Origin: Symbiodinium natans | Lineage: Eukaryota > Sar > Dinophyceae > Suessiales > Symbiodiniaceae | NCBI GenBank assembly: GCA_905221605.1 | Contig: CAJNDS010000247.1 | Span: forward strand, 980,638-1,020,637 | DNA: 40,000 nt | Reading direction: 5' to 3' | In this document: positions 26,701 to 38,700 of the stretch, piece by piece | How the letters are laid out: each line of letters starts with the position of its first letter | Position numbering within the stretch: position 1 is the first letter of the stretch | Position numbers and translations under genes: made by a program | Notes under the pieces: generated by a model | Told to the model about the DNA's origin: nothing | Seen by the model: the letters and a program-made list of their open reading frames with translations, nothing else | Database searches by the model: none

Positions 26701-29700
26701 GGGTCCAGAGTGTAGGGGAGTTCATGAAGGATTTCAGGGGCATGAAGTAGGATCTGTTGGGGGGGCTCTTGCTCTATGATACTGAAGGTTTACCTGGGGT
26801 ACCAAGAAAGGGACCGTGAGTGAGAGAGCAGTCCATTTGTCAGTGGTCGGCAGGTGCAGCTTTCACAACTTGAGGTTTACAAAGAGATGTCCCGACACGT
26901 TCTACAGCAGAAACTGCGGGGGTCAGGCTGGTAAGAACCCAAAGAGCCCAATACCCCTTAATTAGGGAATATTCCTTAAATCATATTAAGGATCCATTTA
27001 TAGTTCAAGGTATATTCCTTCAAAAAAGCTTCTCCCAGGTCTGCACCTTTTCGAGCTTACGGATTTGTTGGGCCGGTCTTTTTCACAAACGCCAAGCCAG
27101 GGCTCCCGCGCTACCAACTATACATGTTCTAGATAGTTATGATATTTGGTATCTATGCGTAAATAAGCAAGTATATATACACATATATGGATAGTGCATA
27201 GGACTGCTACCATATGATTATATAAGATATTTTAGATGCGTCCTCGGACTTGCTGAAGGAAGCCAGAAGAATCCGATCGGCTATCTGGCTCTTCGGAATT
27301 TGCGAGTTAGGCACCCTGTGTAATCCCTGAAAGCGTCGCATAGGGGCATATAAGGTACCTAATTTCCTACGAGGAACTCCCTCAGAGAGTTCGATAGATG
27401 CTGCTCCAAGAGCTGAGGTTTAGGGGTTTGAGGGTAGTGGCCCCGACAAGAAAGCCCAAGCCACGTCATCCTCCACTTGGGGTATCAGGACTTGACGGGG
27501 GTGGGAATCCATTCCATGGATTTCTGGTTGAATCTTGAAATTCATTCCTATCTCACCACAGGTCTCGGTGTCGGCCACTGCCACGGCGTCGGGCGTGGAG
27601 TTCCTCCTGACGATGCCTGGCCTGCGCCACCAGACCAAGTTTAAGCGCTTTTTGGTGTGAACTGCAATTCTTGACCTTGATCGCTAAGTGACTCTGCCAC
27701 ATGTACTGAAGCTGCCAAAGCTGCCACGAATGTAAGATGGAAAGGGCTTCGCCACACTGGCTCCAGCTCAGGTGGAGATGGCGGCACACAAACCTTTGCC
27801 AGCCTTTATTTTCCTGCAGCCACGGACCCAAAGGCCATGTGTTTCCTGCTGGTCGTTCGGTTCCAGTGGGAAGATTGTCAGAACTCACTTGGCCAATTTT
27901 GCGGCATGGCCACTTCAAAGCAGAGCAGCCGGTTCTACATCACACATTCCCAAGAACTTGTCTTGACCCTACACCAAAAACCCCAAGAGCCCTAGGACCC
28001 CAAACCCAGGGACCCTCAAAACAAGCCTACTGCAAAAGCCAACGAGTCCTCACAACCACAAAAAATCGACCCACCCTCAACGTTCGACACCTCAAACCGT
28101 AAAAAAAACTCAAAATCCTAAACCCCTTCTAAGCCCCTCAAACCAGGTGGCCGCGGCTGCTCCAAAGCTGCGCCTTGTGGAATCCTCGCGGGGCGCAGAC
28201 CCAAAAGGCCTCCGGAAGTTCACGATGCGGCGTTTATCACGTTCATACTTGAAGGTTCATGGTACTTACTAACCAATTATAACTGGGCTTATAACCCTAC
28301 TTATCATTGGGATAACCCCTATAAGGCCCTTTAGGGGTATTATAAGTAGGGTTATAAGTACAGTTATAATTGGTTAGTAAGTACCATGAACCTTCAAGTA
28401 GGGATTACAAAAGGATGCAAAGGGCATATAGGATTCATGGGGTTATAGGGTTCATAGGGTAATATAGGGTGCTTATGAGGGCTAATCATAGGGCTCTGTG
28501 GGGTTTTTAGGGCTTTCAGGGTTTAGGGTTTTTGGGGGGCTGGTCTTGTGGAAATAAATCAGCTTTCGAGGTTTAGTCTTGTGAATAGGCACCCCTGCTG
28601 TTTCAGACGAGGGAAGGTCTGGGAAGCTGGATGCGGATCTTGGAGCCCTTCCGCAAACCTATGAAACTCTGAACCCACATTCGCTGCAACCCTAAACCCT
28701 AAACCCTGGACCCTAAACCCTAAACCCTAAACCCTAAACCCTAACCCTAAACCCTAAACCCTAAACCCAAAGAAGAGATCCCCCCCTACCAAAAAGAAGG
28801 CGCTGCATCCGTCTCAGGCGGCGTCATTCCGATCGCACTGCCCGCTGGACCCGGGCCAGGCCTTTGCATGGCCCCCCGAAGAGGGTTTGGGGTTTAGGGT
28901 TTGGGGTTTAGGGTTTAGGGTTTAGGGCAGTTCAGGGTTTAGGGTTTAGGGGTTTAGGGGCCTTGGGGGGGGGGGGGGGGGGGGGTTTAACTTATAAGCT
29001 GCCAGGTCTGGTTTAGGCTTCACTACAGCAGGGGTTTGCGAGGTTGAGGGTTGAGAGTTTAGCTGGCTTGTGTTGTTCGCAGTTCGAGGGAGTGAGGGAG
29101 AAGAAGGATGTGTTACAAGCGCCTGGGGCCCAGCGCATCCGACCGCCCCAAGCTCGAGACAGTTTCCGCTGCAGACTTCTTTTGGCAGAAGGCCTGGCCT
29201 ACTCGTTCCCAGCACAGCCTTCAAGCCTTCAAACCCAAATCCCTTTTGTCTCCCTGAAATAACGGGTTCGAGAATGCTTCGTCCAAAGTCGAACTGACCG
29301 ACCGTCTCCTCCAAACGAAAGACCGGGGTTGGGGGGCCGCGGGTGGGGGTGAGGGGGGGGCAAACAAAACTAGCTAACTGAAACCACCTAGACCCTGAAG
29401 CCCTAAAGTCCAAAGCCCTGAAGCGCAACATGTCTTGCAAGTCCTGACTGCACACAATGCTCGGCTCCCAGACCTAGAATCCTCCTAAGAAGCCACAGAC
29501 ACCCAAGAAACTGAAGCCATCAAGCTTGCCTACTGGCCTACTGGGTTAGCGAGTACCTTGCGGAACAGGACTGCCCCCTCATTGCAGGTGTCTTCGCAGT
29601 GCCGTTTGGAAGCGAAGAACCGCTGGCCTTTGCGGCAGCTGATGATGAGGAATCTGCAGCGGCTAGCGGCTACTCACTGCTTGACTTCGCATGCCGAACC

Positions 29701-32700
29701 TAAGCAACCAACTTGATTCACATGAGAAGCCCGTTCGTCGTTTAAGGCTGCTTTGCACCGCCGAGTTGAAACCTGATTCTGCAGAACAAGCGTTTGCAGA
29801 CTGCCCCCTGCAGATTGGTTACAGAAGGGCCCCTGCTTAATTTCACCCGCCTGCAGAGCCATCCTTTAATGGCGCATGTGAGAGTTCGTACAAGAGAGAC
29901 TTCTAGGACGGTGGACGACTTGAGCTGCAAATGAAGGCTGCTCAATCGTGCTTTCGCTCTTTGCTTGAACACACGTGGCGAGGAGGCATCCAACACGGCG
30001 GTTGCCCACGTGTTGGATGGTCTGGCCCAGGAAGATGGATCGAAGGCACTACTAGTAGCACCGGCCAGACGGGTTCAGGACTTGGAGCTTCTGTTGGAGG
30101 GGCCGGGCTCTGGCCTCTGCCGGTTTCTAGAAGACTCGCAGTTCCTCAAGCCTTGCGTCTTCGGAATGCAGCTTTCTTCAGGCTCCAGGCTCCAGGCTCC
30201 AGGCTCCAGGCTCCAGGTTAAGAAACTTGGGTTTTGGGCCTTGGGGTTCAGCATTCGGAGGTTAGAACACCACATTTGGAGATTTCGGCTTGGCTTGCTA
30301 CATGAACCACTTGAGCGCATAGCATTTGGTGCGGCAAAGTTCCTGCTTCATACCAAACATGATCATCCCACGATGCCTACTGACCAGAAAGAACGTCTGG
30401 TGAGCACTTGCACGTTCGCGTTTTATCGGTGAAGTCTCGTCGTTCAGAAACCCTTCGCACACCCATCATTCTATGCGTCACTGCCGAGGACCTTTTTGCG
30501 ACTCGAAGAGATGAACATTTGCATCATGGTTTTCAAACAAAGAAATATAATAAGCAAAGTCGCAACGTACGAAGCCTCAGAAAACGAAAACCTTTGTCGG
30601 CACAGGGCTGCTGGGCCTACTGCGCCCCTGCGCAGGGGAGTCGCGCGCCCCAAGCGCTCGGCCCTGAGCTTCCTTAGAGTTTCAGAGGAAGCTTAGAGAG
30701 CTTCGAACAAAACAAAGGAGTGAAGATTTCAAGGAGTGAGGAATGTGGGTGTTACCAAAATCTGCAATAACTGCGGGCATCTTCGGGGCCATGGTATCAT
30801 CACACGACATGGTTTGGTGAGTTTGGCTTGGGTGTAGGACCGCTTTCGGTGAACTGCTCCCCAGAATTTCGGCCATGGAAGTTCATGGTTTCACTGGGTT
30901 CCTGGCAGCGATCCAGCTTTGTACCCCAACGTGTCGGTTGTGACCACCGCCTTCCTTTTCGCCTGCTTCCGTGCTTGAAACCTCTCCGAGGTCACAAGAG
31001 GAGTTTTTTGTCGTTGCTTCGGTGCTTGAAACCCCTCCGAGGCCTCAAGAGGAGTGGCCGGCATCTGCCGAGGATCTCAGCAAAGCATCTGAGGACCAAA
31101 TCAAGGCCGGGAGCGGGGGGGGGGGTGGGGGTTCATCTGCATTCCAATCCTGAAGCCCTGAATGGTTACTTAGGCTAAGCCCTGAACCATAGTTATAGTT
31201 TGGGATGTTTTCCCCTTATACTAACAGTCCTTAATAGGGATTATAGTAAGCTCCTACTACAACCCCTATGAAGGACTTTTTGTTTCACGGGGAACATCCC
31301 AAGTTAGAGTTCCTGCGGCTTGTGCTCCCGAAGGCGCTTGTTGCCACTGCCACACCCGACTTGCCCCTGCCGCGGCACCTGTGGCGAAGCCGCGACGTGG
31401 CCCCTGGCACTGCAAGACGCGGCATGGCAGCTGCACTTCTGGTGAAGTATGTAGAGTCCGTGGCAGGTCCGGTTTCTTGAAGAGCTGCAGGACAGCTCCA
31501 AACTCGAATTTAGGCCTTCATCTTTCAAGTGACTCCTCTGGAGCCTTAAACCATCCTTCCCAGCCGCTGGCAGCTTGATTGTAGGGTCCAAGTGCTTGTG
31601 GTTAAAGTCAACCTCAACCCCCAAACCCGCCAAACCAGCTACTGCAAACCCTTCAATCCCGAACGCTGAAGCCCCCAGATCCCAAAGCCGCCAAGAGCCT
31701 GCGGCAAACCCTCTAAGGCTTCCCTGGGGGATGGCGAGCTCCTAATCCGTGCTCTGTCCTCCCCGGAGGGCCACGAAGACTGGCCTGGGACTTGGCATCG
31801 CTCAGTACCCAAAAAGCCCTCAGCAGAGCAAAAAGGAGGCTGAAACTCTGAAAGGGGCGCTTAAGATCCGACTGCCAGCCACCAGCAAGGTTGGAGTTCG
31901 TCCATCTTCCCACAAGGACAGCAGATACACTCACGAAGCCCAAAAGGGTTTACGAAATCCACTGAAACTCCTAACTGGGGCCTAGGGGCCTCGCGGTCTT
32001 TTGCGGGTCCATGCTGAGCTTTTTAGCATTGCCATGGTGTGGGATTCAAGTGCTTCGGCTTCCCGAACCTTGAAGGCCTAAAGCCATGTCGCCCCTCAAG
32101 CCACACACTGGCTGCTGTAAAGCCCGGAAGGACTTTGCGCCAGCTTCCGGCTTGGCAGCCAAAGGATGCTGCCAGCCACCAGGATGCACAGCGGGTCTTC
32201 TCTGGAAAGAGAGGTTTGGAGGGTGAGGGGGGGGGGGGGGGGTGGGGGGATTCTGTTTTTTTGGTTTTTTCTGGGCTTTATGTGTTGGAGTTGGTGGTTT
32301 TGAGCAGCTTTGGGTTCTGGCAGTTGGCCATCTTTCCCGAAGCCTAGTGTGCGGATAAGCCTACGCTCAAGCCCGAGATGTGACACCCGCAAGTTTCACC
32401 CGCCGCGTGGTCCTCCTTTCAATATCCTGGCCTGGACTGCTGGAGACTATCATCAGGATTCGGGGTGTTTCCTAATCCAATAGTTGAGGAAGAAGCTTTC
32501 CACAGGATACGGACGCAAGAAGAGCCCATGACCTGAGTTTCGGGACGTGATTTGAAGAGTGCTTCTTCCGGATGTAAGGTCAGTCGGTGCGGGGCTCCCA
32601 ATTGCACCCTAACGCGTGCCCTCACACTCCTAATGCGGCCACTACGAAGCCCTTCACGTGCCCTAACCCCCCCAATGCGCCCTCGAGTTTTAGCCTTTGA

Positions 32701-35700
32701 GCCCGAGCGCGAGGTCCTGAATCTGGTCCCGTGGCGGTTGCGCGGCTGCTGCCGTGGATTGGTGCATCCCTTCCGGGAGAAGGAGTGGTGGGCCCCCTGC
32801 GGGATTTCGGCTCGAGTGAATGACAGGGCTTACGATGGTTTCCGGTTGAGGTCATGAAAAGGACTGGAGAACTGTTGCAACGCGAGTTTCTCATCCTATG
32901 TCTGTGGACGTTCCGGAGTACTATGCCCAGTCTGGCAGCTGTGTACTTTGACTTTACTCCTGTTGGTGGGATCTGCTAGAAATGCTACCTGCTACCAGTG
33001 GAAAGTTTCACAATGGCACTCCAAGACTCTAACATTTGGGTCTGCAATTTTCGCAAGCAAACATATCGACTTTCACGGTGGAATAGGCAGACCTGGCGAA
33101 GTTCCTCGTAAGATTCCCCAGATACTAAAGGCAGACGGAAGCCCAACACCCCAACACCGAAAATGCTGCCAGAGGAAGATTCCCCCCAGCTCGGAGTCCT
33201 TAACGGCCCGGGTTTGAGGCTTAGGTTGCTTCAGATCAACATGTAAATCTGAAACCTCTCCACCTCGACGAACTGCTTCCATGCCTGGCCAGACGCCGCC
33301 GACACCCAAACCCGGAGCGCTCGCTGCGTAGCGAGCTTCGAGAGCGGTGAAATCCGGTGGGTGGAGGCGCGGCTTGGGGTCTGACGTTAAGTCTTGCACA
33401 CGTTGAACCTTGACTCGTTCGTCTCGCACAGCACAAGGCAAAGGAAGGTATGTTTGGTAGTGCGTACGACCAACATCCGGCACTAGATAACGAAAAGCGA
33501 TACTGTGCCTCATGGCCTACAGAAACCAAAGCTTGGATTCCCAAACATTGCAGCTCGCAGTCCTTGTCCAACAAGACCCCCTGATAGGATCTGTTCTCAC
33601 AGCATTGGGCCGGGCTGAAAGATGGAATCTGCACACTGGAGGTTGTTCCAAATTCGATTGGATCAACCTCGAGTCAAAGATTTTTGTCCCTCATGAGCAG
33701 CTTCATCGTTTTTCCGCAGCAGAGGATCCGACATAGCGGCCACAGAATCTCCCCCGATTGCATCCTGAACTCACCCCAGAAATGCCCAGGCCTGCTCTGG
33801 CCTTCTAAGGATAGTTTTGTAGTTTAAATAAGGGGCATATAAGGGGTCCCCATCTAAGGGCCCAGATCTAGGGGGCATCCCACTACCCTTACTTGGAGGC
33901 TCATGTACTAATAACCCAGTTGTAACTGTACTTGCAACCCACTTAATAAGCCCCTTCAGTGGCCGAACCTGGTTATACTTGGGTTATAAGCACAGTTGGA
34001 ATTGGGTGAATAAGTACCATGACCTCCAAGTAGGGTATATCAGGGGCATATAAATTTAAGGGTTTGGAGGAACACCCACACAGCCCAATACCCAGGATAG
34101 TCCCCCTGATACTAACAGTCCTTAATGGGGATCATACTAGGGGGTACTATATGAACCTCCAACTAAGTGGTAGGTAGTAACCTAAGCCCTAAGCCCTAAG
34201 CCCTAAACCCTAAACCCCAGCCCCCAAACCCTAATTGGGCTAATAAGTACCGTCGGGTTGACTCTTGAGAGGCGAATCCGGGCAGCCTGGCTCAGAGCCT
34301 CACCGAGCACTTCCAGCGCCAGGGCCTTCGAGGGCTCCTGGAGGAGTCCCCATCACCACATCGTGGGTTTCCGGGTTTTCGGGTTTTCGGGTTTTAGGGT
34401 TGTAGGGTTTTAGGCTTTTAGGCTTTTAGGCTTTTAGGCTTTTAGGCTTTTAGGCTTTTAGGCTTTTAGGCTTTTAGGCTTTTAGGCTTTTAGGCTTTTA
34501 GGCTTTTAGGGTTTTAGGGTTTTAGGGTTTTAGGGTTTTAGGGTTTTAGGGTTTTAGGGTTTTGGCAGGTTGAGGGAGTTGAGCAGATGAGTCAAGGGGC
34601 TTAGAGGCCGCAACTCTGACATGTTCTGAGTCTGGGTTGTACTTCATCGTCGTGGCTCGGGTGGGGCTTCAGTAACCGGAAGTGGCTTTGCTTACTTCCT
34701 TCGGAACTGCACTTTCTGGGTGCAAGGGCTGTGGTTTGTCGATGCCACACATGCAACTCCTTTTGGAAAATCGTCTTCATTGTACTTCTATGGCCTAATT
34801 CAAGGCCTGTGGCCTAACCTATATGGCTTAAGGTATCTTTTCCGTGGCCTAATTGTGCTAACAAGTTTCGAGTTTAGACGTGAAGCTGGACCTCCATGTA
34901 CTCTGCCGCGAAGGAAAAGTTCGACGAGGAGGAGGGGGAGGATGCGGAAGATGATGAAGCGGAAGAGTACGACGACGACATGGATGAGGCACACTGTCTT
35001 GCAACCAGTGTGTTTTGCGACCCTCTCAGGTCTAGGATTGTGGCAGCTGAGCAGGGTTTAGGCCCCAAGGAAGGACCCTGAACCCTGAACCCTAAACCCT
35101 AAACCCCAAGGAAGACATGGAGGAGTTCCATGCAGCGGAGGAGGAGGGCGACGGTGAAGACGAAGGCATGCAGGGCGAGGTTTCAGGCTTGTTGCCCAAG
35201 GGCACCTCGCTCTGAACAGATGAACATCCTATTGCGTAATGATACCTTAATTTGTGGGCTAGCGGAAATTTGGGATGGTTAGCCTCAACACTTTTGGAGT
35301 TTTGGATTTGTGGGTTCTTGAGTATTCAAATCAAAATCTAGTGCCAGCATCAACACATCTGCATCTTTCGCTAGTTCCAAGACACTTGCCGACGTAGTGC
35401 ATGGTGGGTCGGAAGGGGGGGGTCGGAAGGGGGGGGTCGGGGGGGGGGGGGGTGCATGCATATGTACGTGTATGTGCACATGTATATGTACATGTATATG
35501 CGTATGTAGATGTATATGTACGTGTGTATGTACAGCATATATTGTGTTTTTTACATCTCTATTTGTACTTATGTTTATGCGTATGTAACATGTATAACCA
35601 TGTACGTGTGCATGTGTGTATATACATATATACAGCTTATGTCTATACATGTAGTTACGTATCTATTCATTTTTGTTTTTCTTTACGTACTTGTTTGATA

Positions 35701-38700
35701 TATATATATATATATATATCTTACGTAGACTATTGACTATTGTATATACATCAGCATATTTCACACATTGAAGGTTCCAGGTGTGGGGCTTAGCCCTTAG
35801 AATGTTCAAGGCAGAAGTCGGCTAATGCGACTTTGTGGAGGTGAGGACGCAGACGCAGAGTCAGAACTCGAGGGGGAGGAGGAGGAGGACGACGGAGACG
35901 AGGACAAGCTGAGTTTGGGACTCAAGTTCAATTTCCACCCGGATCATGCCAAACGCCACAGACCTACTAGGTTCTAGTCGTCCATGGAATCCTAGGTCAG
36001 GGGTTTTCAGTGTCCCCCAGCCTTGCACATAAATGAATGCCCTGCTAAAACGAGAAAACCTCGCGAGGGTGGCGAGATGTCGGACACCGGCGAAGTGTCT
36101 GGCATGCAGATGCCTTCCAATCGATCTGCCAGGCCTCACTTTGAGTTCAAGGTTTCGGGGGTTACCGAGTACTTCTTGAGATTGGCCCACTTACGTGTTA
36201 TACATCATGTTCTTGCCAGTCAGGCGAAAGGGTGGGCGCTCACAACGGGGGCGTGGAATGCCTGGACGCGGTGCGCCTGGTCGCGCGGGTGCTGGCCGTG
36301 CAGGCCGCGCAGGCCGCGCTGGCGCTGGTCGTGCAGGCCGCGCTGGCAGCACTGGTGGAAGCGCTGGCGGTCGTGCCGGCGCGGGAACGCGCATGTCGGT
36401 TGGCAAGCCGGCGGCCCGACCTGGTGGCCGGAACGGCCAAGCCGGTCGTGAGCCCGCAGGCAGTGTTGGCGGCGCTGGCCGAGTTGGGGGCCGAACAGAC
36501 GGCCAAGCGCTTGGAAGGGGTGCGGGCCGTGCAGGCCGTGCAGCACAAGGCTCTCTGTCAGGTGGAAGAGTTCCCGGCCAGGGGCGAGGACGAGGGCGAG
36601 GACGAGGGCGAGGGCAAGGGCGAGGGCGAGGCGGTCCTCAGCGCGTCCGCCAGAGGCTACTGCAGCGAGCACTTCGCCAGCGGCGGCAGCAGCAGAAGAT
36701 GAGGCAGGTGCCCGCCAGCATGCCGTTTCAAAAAAGTGCACCTGTCATCCTGAATGACAATGCTGTCCTGAGAGATCTTGGGATAAGCTGCCCATCCGGT
36801 CCAACGACAAACCTCTAATTTGGCGGTACTTGTGTCGGTAGCCGAAGTCACGCCCGAGCTCCCGCTGCCCTACACTGCCCTGTTGCCTCAGGGATCTGTC
36901 CCTGAGCGGTGGGCGCGAAGAGCTCAGTGGCAGAGGGCAGGCCAAGGCCTCCGGTCGTGCCGAGCTGTCATGAATGAAAACCCTGAAACCACGCATATTG
37001 GTAGATCAACATTGTATTAAAATTGTAATGTTTATGTTATTGTTTTATTGTCTCCTTATATTCTGATATTCAGTCATCTAAAATTCATCAGGGCTTGAGG
37101 CGGGGTTTTCCCGTCAGGGCTTCGTTGGATTTAAGCATGTGACTTGCAACGTTCATGTCGTTTTGGGGAGCACTCCTGTGAAGTCTCGCATTGAAGCTGC
37201 AGACGGGCCAACCCAACTTTGTGGAAAGCCCACCGAACTCCGTTGAGCAGGACGTCTCGAGCCCAAAGCACGGCGATGAAGATGACAAGGAGCACATCGG
37301 AGGCCGGCTTCATTGGACAGATTGCTGGACAGATGTTTGAGGGTAAATCGTTGCTTTGGCTTGAGAAGTTGGGTGCTCTGACAGCTTGAGTCCGTGTAGT
37401 GGAAGGTAGCACAGACCCAGCGTCTTGGAGCCGTGCAAATCTGGCTCCAGGCAAAACCACAAGGTCCAACGGAAAGCTAAGCGTCTGCGAGACAGCGCAG
37501 GGGCTCTAACCCTTTGCCCCTTCACTTACTGTTGGTTAGCAGGGAATGAGGGAATAAGGGCCCTTTTTATACCCTTCAAGGGATTACATAGAGTACCTCA
37601 TTCCCCCATTCCCTGCTAGCTGCTAACCAACACTAAGTTCAAAGCCCTAAGAGACATCCCTGAGCCAGGCAACCGCTGGGCTGGTGGCACCGGTGGGGCT
37701 GACACCGCCGGGCTGGGAGGCCGTGGCGGGCCGTACCGCCGCTGGCCTCAGGGGGCCTCCAAGATCCTTTGGTTGGGTTTGGTCAAGGGCTTTTGGGGGT
37801 GAAAGGGCTCAGGGCTTAAGGATGCTTAAGGAGTGTTTGAGCATCTTGAAGCCCGGGCCTGCAGCTTAAGTAAGCCGATCATCCGAAGCGCCCTACTCAA
37901 GGCCCGAAGTGCAGGCTTTGACTTTGCGAGTCTCAAGCCGAGGTTTGGAGAAGCCCGGCCAGCGAGTGCGGCAAGTCAGTGACGAGGCGCAGCAGGGTCT
38001 TCACCTCCATTTGGGTTTCGGCTTCGGCTTGGGGTTCAGGCTTCATAAACCCTCCAAAGAAAGGGGAAACAAAAGCACCAACCCCAAAAACCTTAAACAG
38101 CATTCAGCGAAGTGCTACGCTAGGCCAAGGCCCAGGTCTCCGAGGAGGCCAAGGAGGCTGCGCGTCAGTTGGGCGAGGAGGCGCTCCAGACTCGCCTTTT
38201 GGAGTTCAGGGAGGGTTTAGGGTTTTAGTTTTTCGGTGTCTGGGTGGAGTGGTAGGGGCCAATGGTCTTGAGGATACTGCAAAGCATGGTGGGCCCGGGG
38301 GTGGGAACTTGCACCGTTTTCGTTTGCATGTTAGAGAACTCATGGAACCCCTTGTCCTTTTGTCAGTCTTTAGTGAGTTTTAGTAGGGTCCCCTTCAAAT
38401 CCCAGTAAACCGAAAAACACGCCCCGTGATAATCATTAGGCGGATCCAAGAGTTCTGGGGAGTTCGGGTTTGGGGCTGAAAGTTTGAGTCGGTTGAGGGC
38501 TTATTAGGGTGTCGGGTAATGCCATGAGATACCACTTGTGCCAGCTGTGGTCTGGGGAGTGCGGGGCATTTAAAGGCCCTAAAGTGGCTGGGATGGGAAT
38601 GCATGGCAGGCGCTGAAGCGTCGATTAGAGGACTCGTTTTGCTGCGGGCTTTGCGGGGGCGGGGGGAGGGGGCTGGACGCGGGAGCCAAGACTGCACAAG

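Noticed and set aside
29970-30432. Full 155-codon frame as an intact gene
   Set aside because: The first part looks coding, but the frame runs through a heptamer array and then loses codon bias; kept only as a weak exon candidate.
36220-36741. 173-codon minus-strand open frame
   Set aside because: Produced by the stop-free GC repeat; Leu/Ala/His runs mirror the repeat and there is no independent support.
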